Shown: in pieces, positions 1 to 5,889 of the stretch
Numbering within the stretch: the first letter of the stretch is position 1
Layout: each line of letters opens with the position of its first letter
Assembly (NCBI GenBank): GCA_023134875.1
Contig: JAGLUH010000280.1
Location: 1-11,478, forward strand
Direction: 5' to 3'
DNA: 11,478 nt
From: Candidatus Zixiibacteriota bacterium
Lineage (GTDB): Bacteria; Zixibacteria; MSB-5A5; CAIYYT01
The notes under the pieces: model-generated
What the model was told of the DNA's origin: nothing
What the model saw: the letters and a program-made list of their open reading frames with translations, nothing else
Databases searched by the model: none
Made by a program: the position numbers and the translations under genes

Positions 1-2
1 CG

Positions 3-701
3 GCGGGACTGGCGCACCAGTTGCGCAATTCTCTGGCGGCGATGATCGGCTTTACGCAACTGCTGCAAAAACTGGCTTCCGGTGATGATCAGTTTTCCCA
101 CATTGCCGCCAGCCTGTTGCGGGAAGCGAAATCCACTGAGAAGATGCTGAAGCAGTTCCTCAGCTATTCGGCGCCGGGAGAAGTGAAACGCCGGCGGGTG
201 GAATTCAGAGAGATGCAGTGTGTACTTGAAGATCATTTCGCCCACCCGCTTGAGGAGAAGGGAATAGTCTCAAGTTTCGCCGTCGACCATGATCTGCCGC
301 TCATCTACTGTGATCCGCTGCTTATTACCAATAGTATCAAGAACCTGGTGCAGAACAGCATTGATGCCTGTGCTGCCGGTGGTGAAATCAATATCACCGT
401 GAAGTATCTTGCTGATGTTGATCTGGTGGAAATGCGAGTGTCTGATACCGGTGTCGGCATGGAACAGGATCAAGTGGCTAAAGTATTCAATCCCTTCTAT
501 ACCAGCGGCAAGGCTGACGGAACCGGTCTGGGGCTTTCCCTGGTACGCAAATGGATTATCACCCACCAGGGAGAGGTCAATTGCGTCAGCACTCCCGGAG
601 AAGGGACCACCTTCACTATCACCCTGCCAAATAGATCGACTACTGCGATAGAGCAGCCGGAACCCTTGCCTGATAACGAAATCAAGCTTGCGAAAACATA
701 G
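3..701 (+). CDS. Sensor histidine kinase, C-terminal part (5' end outside window)
   Basis: This is the transmitter module of a two-component sensor kinase; the sensor portion lies upstream of the window. The reading frame is open from base 3. The phospho-acceptor histidine is seen in AHQLRNSLAAMIGF, with the His codon at bases 15-17, which fits the HisKA H-box. Counting the Leu codon at base 21 as residue 1, the ATP-binding HATPase_c domain follows: N-box around N108-N112 (NLVQNSIDA), G1 box D142-M147 (DTGVGM), F-box 156-162 (FNPFYTS), G2 box 167-172 (GTGLGL), then the closing strand GEGTTFTITLP. The H-box and the F/G2 spacing resemble NtrB/AtoS-type kinases, so the partner would be a response regulator, not visible here. 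The last about 25 residues are a low-complexity tail. The family is certain; signal and partner are unknown. Confidence 0.95.
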   Translation, partial: AGLAHQLRNSLAAMIGFTQLLQKLASGDDQFSHIAASLLREAKSTEKMLKQFLSYSAPGEVKRRRVEFREMQCVLEDHFAHPLEEKGIVSSFAVDHDLPLIYCDPLLITNSIKNLVQNSIDACAAGGEINITVKYLADVDLVEMRVSDTGVGMEQDQVAKVFNPFYTSGKADGTGLGLSLVRKWIITHQGEVNCVSTPGEGTTFTITLPNRSTTAIEQPEPLPDNEIKLAKT

Positions 702-737
702 CTTTTCCGCTATATTGTTATCGATTGAATGAGGGGC

Positions 738-764
738 TGCTCACGAGTATTATTTTTTTGAGCA
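738..764. other. Weak inverted repeat between kinase and peptidase genes
   Basis: A 6-bp inverted repeat (TGCTCA at 738-743, TGAGCA at 759-764) encloses a 15-base loop containing a run of seven T. Because the T run is inside the loop, it is not a standard Rho-independent terminator. It is the only structure I see in the 85-base gap after the kinase stop codon, and its role is unclear. Confidence 0.25.
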
Positions 765-786
765 ACAAGGTAAAGGAGCAACAGAC

Positions 787-3012
787 ATGCGACCTACACT
801 ATTCTTGCTGGCGGCGGCCCTGCTGGTCATTTCATTTCCAGGACAAACAATCTGCGGCGACACGCAGCAACTTTCTCAGGTCAAAATCAAGATCGACACC
901 AAGGCTGACTATCTTAAAGTTATCTCCCTTGATCTCGACCGGGTTTACTATGGGGATGATTTCATCGAGGTGGTTCTGCCAGTATCGGAACTGACTATTC
1001 TTGATGAAGCCGGTCTCAGCTATGAAGTCCTGATTGCCGATCTGATTACCTACTTGCAGAGTCGACTCGACTGCCGGGAGGCGATGGGAGGTTCGATGGG
1101 TGGTTACCGGACGCTGGCCGAGATCGAACTGGTGATGGATTCGATCGCCAGCGAGAATCCGCTGATCGTCAAACCGAAATGGTCAATCGGCCAGAGCATA
1201 GAAGGTCGAGATATCTACGTGATGAAAGTATCCGATAATCCCTTAGTCGACGAAGATGAACTGGAGATTTACTACAATGCCGCCATCCACGCCCGCGAGG
1301 TGATTACACCTGAAGTCCTGGTTTACTACCTGCGTTACCTTACCAATAATTATGGCATCGTTCCCCAGGTAACTTACCTAATCGATAACCGCGAGATGTT
1401 CTTCTGCCTCTGCGAGAATCCGGACGGATATCAATACAATTACGAAACTGATCCTGGCGGCGGCGGCATGTGGCGCAAGAATCGGCGCAATAACGGCGGC
1501 GGCGAATGGGGCGTCGACCTCAATCGCAACTATGGGTACCAGTGGGGCTATGATGATAATGGTTCCTCGCCGAATCCAGGCAGCGTAACCTATCGCGGCA
1601 CTGGGCCCTTTTCCGAGCCGGAAACCCAGATGCAACGTGACTTCATCATGTCGCGCGAATTTGTCATCACGATTACTTATCATTCTTACTCGAACCTGAT
1701 TATCTGGCCCTGGGGCTACGATTACTTCATCACTCCCGACAATGATATCTTTACGGCGCTTGGTGACTCCGCTTCCCAGTACAATAGCTATACTCCGGAG
1801 CCGTCGCATGCGCTCTATCTTACTAACGGCACTACTGATGACTGGGGATATGGCGAGCAGACGCTGAAAAATAAGAACTACGCTATCACCATCGAAGTGG
1901 GCAGCTATAGCGACAATTACTGGCCGCCCACCTCTCGTATCACACCGCTGGTGGAGGAGAACCTGGGCGCCAATCTCTACTACGCCAGATTTGCCGAGAA
2001 TCCGGAAAAGCTGCGGGTACCGGCGCCACCGACCATTCATGCCGTGGATACGGTTGAAACCGCCGCGTTCACACTTGCCTGGAATCATGAGGATACAACC
2101 AATCCGGCGGTCGCTTTTGAGGTCTGGCAATACCGTGATTTGAGCCGGACAACTGACGATCTGGAATCAGGCGGTGCCAACTGGCAGGAAGATGGCTTTA
2201 TTTTGTCTACCGCCCGAGCCCATTCCGGTCTGACTTCCTACTACAGCCAGAGCAGCAGCAATCTCGACAACCGGGTCACCGCGAAACAGTCGATTTGCGT
2301 GAATCCGGACGACACCCTTAGATTCTGGACATGGTATGATATCGAGCCTGACTGGGACTATGGCTATGTCGAGGTCTCAACCGATGGCGGTCAGTCATGG
2401 GTGAATATCGCCGGAAATATCACTACCACCTCTAACCCGAACGGCAGCAACATGGGCAATGGTATTACCGGTTACTCAGGCGGATGGATTCTGGCCGAAT
2501 TCGATCTAAGCAGTTACGCCGCACAGGATATCAGTATGCGTTTCCGCTACAAGAGTGATGCCTATGTCAACGAGGAAGGCTGGTACATCGACGATATTTA
2601 TCCCCTTGACGTATTCGCCGAGACCATCCAGCTTGCCAGCCAGCATCCCGACACCACTATTCTGGTTGAGGGATTGGTAGAGGATACTTTCTACTACCAG
2701 GTGTATGCCTTTGATGCCGAGAACCAGAAATCAGGCGGCAGTGCCATCGAAACCGTCATTGTGCAGTTCGGTCCCAGTTGTACCTGGCTGGTTGGTGATG
2801 CCGACGGTAATGGGTTTTACAATATCAGTGATGTAGTATACCTTATAAATTATTGCTTCGGCGGCGGGCCGGCGCCAACACCTCATGCGATCGGTTCCGG
2901 CGATGCCGACTGTTCGATGTCGGTATCGATTGCTGATGTTGTTTACTTTATCTCCTATATCTTTGCGGGCGGGCCGGCACCAGGAACGGACTGCACCTGC
3001 GCCGATTATTAA
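787..3012 (+). CDS. Secreted M14 zinc carboxypeptidase with dockerin-like tail
   Basis: Predicted 741-residue exported metallocarboxypeptidase that removes C-terminal residues from peptides outside the cytoplasm. The start is supported by AAGGAG at 773-778, eight bases before the ATG. Residues 1 to about 24 form a signal peptide; 25-100 resemble the propeptide-like N-region of bacterial M14 enzymes. The catalytic domain spans about 105-405. The zinc ligands are H168 and E171 (HARE) and H299 (TYHS); the catalytic base is E370 (AITIE); substrate-binding residues are R230 (WRKNRR), N246-R247 (DLNRNY) and Y344, which align by spacing with carboxypeptidase A R127, N144-R145 and Y248. Residues 412-450 and 612-660 look like two halves of a fibronectin-III-like domain split by an inserted beta-sandwich (about 456-608, DDLESG to IDDIYP). 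A doubled dockerin-like domain covers 670-732, with calcium loops at D671-D682 and D706-D717. All key M14 residues are intact. The natural substrate is unknown. Confidence 0.95.
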   Translation: MRPTLFLLAAALLVISFPGQTICGDTQQLSQVKIKIDTKADYLKVISLDLDRVYYGDDFIEVVLPVSELTILDEAGLSYEVLIADLITYLQSRLDCREAMGGSMGGYRTLAEIELVMDSIASENPLIVKPKWSIGQSIEGRDIYVMKVSDNPLVDEDELEIYYNAAIHAREVITPEVLVYYLRYLTNNYGIVPQVTYLIDNREMFFCLCENPDGYQYNYETDPGGGGMWRKNRRNNGGGEWGVDLNRNYGYQWGYDDNGSSPNPGSVTYRGTGPFSEPETQMQRDFIMSREFVITITYHSYSNLIIWPWGYDYFITPDNDIFTALGDSASQYNSYTPEPSHALYLTNGTTDDWGYGEQTLKNKNYAITIEVGSYSDNYWPPTSRITPLVEENLGANLYYARFAENPEKLRVPAPPTIHAVDTVETAAFTLAWNHEDTTNPAVAFEVWQYRDLSRTTDDLESGGANWQEDGFILSTARAHSGLTSYYSQSSSNLDNRVTAKQSICVNPDDTLRFWTWYDIEPDWDYGYVEVSTDGGQSWVNIAGNITTTSNPNGSNMGNGITGYSGGWILAEFDLSSYAAQDISMRFRYKSDAYVNEEGWYIDDIYPLDVFAETIQLASQHPDTTILVEGLVEDTFYYQVYAFDAENQKSGGSAIETVIVQFGPSCTWLVGDADGNGFYNISDVVYLINYCFGGGPAPTPHAIGSGDADCSMSVSIADVVYFISYIFAGGPAPGTDCTCADY

Positions 3013-3065
3013 GGAGCAATTCATCTGACAGCGGCAGTCTCGTCCGCCCTTGGTCCAAAGTTGGC

Positions 3066-3104
3066 AAAAAAGAGAGGCAGAGACTCAGTGTCAAAGCCTC
3101 TGCC
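3066..3104 (-). terminator. Terminator-like hairpin read on the minus strand
   Basis: A 7-bp perfect stem, GGCAGAG (3076-3082) with CTCTGCC (3098-3104), has a 15-base loop. Read on the minus strand, it is followed after four bases by six T (AAAAAA at 3066-3071 on the plus strand). On the plus strand no T-run follows, so the polarity is minus. There is no minus-strand gene immediately upstream to terminate. The loop is long, so this could be chance. Confidence 0.4.
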
Positions 3105-3169
3105 CAGGTGGAAAGCTCTTATGGACACTACTGGCCAAGATCATTATAAACTCAAGCAAATAGACTGCC

Positions 3170-3196
3170 AAAAAATTGAACAACAGTTCCTGTTGT
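3170..3196 (-). terminator. Second terminator-like hairpin read on the minus strand
   Basis: A perfect 7-bp stem, ACAACAG (3180-3186) with CTGTTGT (3190-3196), has a 3-base loop. On the minus strand it is followed after four bases by six T (AAAAAA at 3170-3175 on the plus strand). The stem is A/T-rich, so it would be weak alone. It shares its polarity and geometry with the hairpin about 80 bases away. Confidence 0.4.
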
Positions 3197-3377
3197 ATTA
3201 CAATAACTTAGCAGGATGCGGTTTTTGACTTATTGTAAAATTGTAAGGAAATCCGACACCTGCCAACCCCCCCGAAGAGACCGCAAGTCAGTAACTCATT
3301 GACAGACTATGTATTGTGGCACATCACTTAAAGCGTTAGCATTTACGACACTTTTATCCAGTTTTTTCATTGCAGTG

Positions 3378-3439
3378 CAAGTTTGCGCTGGCAGTAAATT
3401 CCAAAACCTCAAAACTGGTTGGCAATTCCAGCAAACTTG
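3378..3439 (+). promoter_or_regulatory. Bulged hairpin just upstream of xseA
   Basis: CAAGTTTG (3378-3385) pairs perfectly with CAAACTTG (3432-3439). After a 2-base bulge, CTGG (3388-3391) pairs with CCAG (3428-3431). An inner stem-loop forms from CCAA (3401-3404) and CC (3407-3408) with GGTTGG (3417-3422). The structure ends 14 bases before the xseA ATG, where no Shine-Dalgarno sequence is visible. It could affect translation or be the site of a binding protein; no T-run follows, so it is not a terminator. The function is inferred only. Confidence 0.4.
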
Positions 3440-3453
3440 AGTAGACTCAGGCT

Positions 3454-4656
3454 ATGAGCGCAGAACATGTTCCTGAGAAAGTCTACTCGGTCAGTGAAAT
3501 CACCCGCGATATCAAGTCGGTGCTTGAATCTGAGTTTGGTTCTGTCTGGGTGGAGGGAGAGATATCGAATTACCTGCACCACAGTTCCGGTCATCGCTAT
3601 TTCACCCTCAAAGACAGTTCCGCCCAGTTAAAAGCGGTTATCTGGAAATTCGCCGCTCGCGGGCTTAGACTGGACTTGAAAGATGGCCTTATGGTACGCG
3701 CGTTCGGCGACCTGACCCTTTATGAGAAGGGCGGGTACTACCAGCTTCGGATCAATCGTCTCCAGCCAGTCGGCGTCGGCAGCCTGCAGCAGCAGTTTGA
3801 AAAACTGAAAGCGAAGCTGGCGGCGGCGGGACTCTTTGATCCCGAAAGGAAAAGGCCGATCCCCCGCTATCCGGCGGCAATCGGTATTGTCACTTCGCCC
3901 ACGGGCGCGGCAGTGAGGGATATCATCAATATCTGTCGACGACGCGCACCGATGATCAGGCTTGTCTTGCGTTCCACCAGGGTACAGGGTGCCGGTGCCG
4001 CTGCTGATATTGTGGCTGCAATAGATGATTTTAACCGCTATGGACAGGTTGATCTCTTGATTGTCGGTCGTGGTGGCGGCTCGCTGGAGGATTTGTGGGC
4101 CTTCAATGAGGAACCGGTGGCTCGCGCTATCGCCGCATCGGCGATTCCGATCATGTCCGCTGTAGGTCATGAAATCGATTTTACCATTGCCGATTTTACC
4201 GCCGACCTGCGCGCGCCGACCCCTTCCACCGCCGCCGAACTGGCTACCTATGATGCCGCCGCAATCGTCTCGTTTCTGGAGCAATCACAAACACGTTTGC
4301 CAGCCGCCCTGAAGCGGATTGTCGGCGAGTATAAGCAGCGTCTCTCACGTGCCATTGAATCGCGCGTTCTGGCCCGACCGGAGGTTCTACTGGAGAGTAG
4401 CTATCAGTGTTTTGATGAACTAAAGACCAGGTTCCGGGGTGCCACTGAAAGTTACCTGCTGTATCAGCACAATCGCTTGGAAATGCTGGCGCAGAAACTG
4501 CTGACACTTTCTCCGGATAATGTGCTAAGGCGCGGTTATGCTATTGTCCGTACTACTGATGATGGCAGAATTATTACTGACGCAGCATCGCTCACAGTTA
4601 AAGACCAGGTTGAGATTACCTTCGCTAAGGGGAGACGGACGGCGCGGATCGAGTAG
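3454..4656 (+). CDS. xseA: Exodeoxyribonuclease VII large subunit
   Basis: Catalytic subunit of exonuclease VII, which with XseB degrades single-stranded DNA from both ends in the cytoplasm, in repair and recombination. The protein has 400 residues, somewhat shorter than E. coli XseA. The N-terminal OB-fold covers about 8-105, with the family motif GEISNYLHHSSGHRYFTLKD at 35-54. The catalytic domain follows: GLFDPERKRPIPRYP (126-140), TSPTGAAVRDI (147-157), VGRGGGSLEDLW (204-215) and SAVGHEIDFTIADF (235-248). D156, R206, H239 and D242 match the E. coli residues D155, R205, H238 and D241, known to be needed for activity. A helical region at about 270-350 precedes the closing motif NVLRRGYAIV (356-365). 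The ATG is the first start possible after the in-frame stop at 3442-3444, and it lacks a Shine-Dalgarno sequence. First gene of the five-gene run. Confidence 0.98.
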   Translation: MSAEHVPEKVYSVSEITRDIKSVLESEFGSVWVEGEISNYLHHSSGHRYFTLKDSSAQLKAVIWKFAARGLRLDLKDGLMVRAFGDLTLYEKGGYYQLRINRLQPVGVGSLQQQFEKLKAKLAAAGLFDPERKRPIPRYPAAIGIVTSPTGAAVRDIINICRRRAPMIRLVLRSTRVQGAGAAADIVAAIDDFNRYGQVDLLIVGRGGGSLEDLWAFNEEPVARAIAASAIPIMSAVGHEIDFTIADFTADLRAPTPSTAAELATYDAAAIVSFLEQSQTRLPAALKRIVGEYKQRLSRAIESRVLARPEVLLESSYQCFDELKTRFRGATESYLLYQHNRLEMLAQKLLTLSPDNVLRRGYAIVRTTDDGRIITDAASLTVKDQVEITFAKGRRTARIE

Positions 4657-4769
4657 ACAGAGACAATTATCCTGCTTTTCGGATAAAGGGGGTTGCGCTA
4701 CCGGCGAAATGAATTATTTTCAACTTTCGGCGGCTTCAGGCTTTATAACCGTCAGATAGCGATTCGACA

Positions 4770-4997
4770 ATGACTGAGAACGATTTTGAACGAAGCTTAA
4801 AAAGACTCGAGGAGCTGGTCGCGAAACTGGAGCAGGGGGACCTGCCACTGGAAGAGGCGACTAAGCTGTTTCGGGAGGGGATGAAGCTCTCTTCGTATTG
4901 TTCGCAGAAACTGGCGGCGGTGGAGAAAGAGGTCAAGAAGCTGGTCGCTGAAGGTGAAAAACTGCACCTGGAGAAATTTGAGTTCGAGGATGACTGA
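4770..4997 (+). CDS. xseB: Exodeoxyribonuclease VII small subunit
   Basis: Small helical subunit of exonuclease VII; several copies bind the long helices of XseA. At 75 residues it has the usual size. The XseB pattern is clear: FERSLKRLEELVAKLEQGDL (6-25), then PLEEATKLFREGMKLSSYC (26-44) and the C-terminal helix KLAAVEKEVKKL (47-58), followed by an acidic tail. The ATG at 4770 is the only plausible start, because an in-frame stop lies at 4746-4748. No Shine-Dalgarno sequence is apparent, as for xseA. It sits 113 bases after xseA, a wider gap than elsewhere in the run, and its 3' end overlaps the ispA start by 8 bases, which suggests translational coupling. Confidence 0.96.
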   Translation: MTENDFERSLKRLEELVAKLEQGDLPLEEATKLFREGMKLSSYCSQKLAAVEKEVKKLVAEGEKLHLEKFEFEDD

Positions 4998-5865
4998 TAC
5001 TCTTATGGCCGATACATCTCTCTTTGTTTCCTTACAGCAGAAAATTGATTCCTGTTTGGATAGTTTGCTGCCGTCGGTAGGTTCATCCCCTGCGGAGTTG
5101 CATGAGGCGATGCGTTATTCGGTGCTGGCTGGTGGGAAACGGCTCAGGCCGATCTTGGCAATTACTTCCTATCAGGCTACCGGCGGCAAGGGCGACGCTA
5201 TCATGGCGCCTGCTTGTGCTCTTGAGTTGCTGCATACTTATTCTCTGATCCATGACGACCTCCCCTGCATGGATGATGACGATTTTCGTCGCGGGCAGCC
5301 GACCCTGCATCGTCAGTATCCTGAATATGTCGCCGTGCTGGCGGGCGACGCCCTGCATGCGCTGGCTTTTGTGCTGCTGGCCGAGACCGGCAACAGCGAT
5401 ATTGTCGCCGAGGTGGGCCGCGCCATTGGCACCGGCGGTATGCTGGGCGGACAGGTCAGGGATGTGCAGGCGGAAGGGAAGGATGTCACGCTTGCCCAGG
5501 TGGAAGACATTCATAAGCACAAGACGGCAGCGCTGATAACCGCATCCGTTAAACTGGGAGCCATGCTGGCAGAAGCGCCGTCATCAACAATCGAGATGTT
5601 TGAAGCATTTGGTCGGAAGCTGGGACTGGCCTTTCAGATCGTCGATGATATCCTTGATATCGAGGGCGATCCGCAACTGCTGGGCAAAAGTGTCGGCGCT
5701 GATAATCGTCTCGCCAAGGCGACCTATCCCAAGGTGGTCGGGTTGGTGCGCTCCAGGGAGATTGCCGCCCGGCTTATTGCCGAGGCCAAGGCGACTCTGG
5801 CCGATTTTCAAAACAAGGAAGTCTTTTGCCACCTAGCGGATTACATTCTTTCCCGGGAGCATTAA
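4990..5865 (+). CDS. ispA: Farnesyl diphosphate synthase (short-chain polyprenyl synthase)
   Basis: Condenses dimethylallyl and geranyl diphosphate with isopentenyl diphosphate, giving farnesyl diphosphate for quinone, undecaprenyl and other isoprenoids. With the start at 4990 it is 291 residues, close to the 299 of E. coli IspA. Motifs: GGKRLRP (48-54), first aspartate-rich motif DDLPCMD (89-95) followed by DDDFRRGQPTLH, GGQVRD (153-158), KHKTAAL (176-182), second aspartate-rich motif FQIVDDILD (215-223), and GKSVGAD (232-238). The two-residue insertion in the first motif and HTYSLIHDD before it are typical of bacterial farnesyl synthases, although geranylgeranyl products cannot be excluded. 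An in-frame ATG at 4954 would add 12 residues inside xseB and is not supported. ATG 4990 overlaps the xseB stop; ATG 5005 is a possible alternative. Confidence 0.95.
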   Translation: MTDTLMADTSLFVSLQQKIDSCLDSLLPSVGSSPAELHEAMRYSVLAGGKRLRPILAITSYQATGGKGDAIMAPACALELLHTYSLIHDDLPCMDDDDFRRGQPTLHRQYPEYVAVLAGDALHALAFVLLAETGNSDIVAEVGRAIGTGGMLGGQVRDVQAEGKDVTLAQVEDIHKHKTAALITASVKLGAMLAEAPSSTIEMFEAFGRKLGLAFQIVDDILDIEGDPQLLGKSVGADNRLAKATYPKVVGLVRSREIAARLIAEAKATLADFQNKEVFCHLADYILSREH

Positions 5866-5889
5866 CGGTTAATTGAATTGGCTTAGAGA

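Larger units (their letters stand above)
3013..3453. other. Gene-free intergenic region rich in inverted repeats
   Basis: I find no credible coding sequence in these 441 bases on either strand. It holds several inverted repeats: 3076-3104, 3180-3196, pairings across 3211-3290 and a bulged hairpin at 3378-3439, some listed separately. A perfect TTGACA lies at 3299-3304, but no convincing -10 box follows at 16-18 bases, so I do not call a promoter. The xseA operon promoter should lie here by position. No plus-strand terminator for the upstream peptidase gene is evident. Confidence 0.6.

Noticed and set aside
1378..2130. Long open frame of 250 codons on the minus strand inside the M14 peptidase gene
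   Set aside because: It is a shadow of a well-supported gene on the other strand, has no recognisable domain, and its low-complexity Ile/Ala/Arg-rich protein is what antisense reading of G+C-biased codons gives.
3299..3330. Perfect TTGACA at 3299-3304 as the xseA promoter
   Set aside because: No acceptable -10 box occurs 16-18 bases downstream, so it is not called.
3628..4284. 218-codon open frame on the minus strand inside xseA
   Set aside because: It lies wholly within xseA, shows no domain pattern and has no ribosome site of note; it is antisense shadow.
4667..4721. Internal terminator or promoter between xseA and xseB
   Set aside because: The 6-bp stem TTATCC/GGATAA (4667-4686) is A/T-rich and lacks a T-run, and the possible -35/-10 pair beginning TTGCGC matches poorly.
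4954..4989. Extended ispA start at 4954
   Set aside because: It would add 12 residues not seen in the family and overlap xseB by 44 bases; ATG 4990 fits the usual length.
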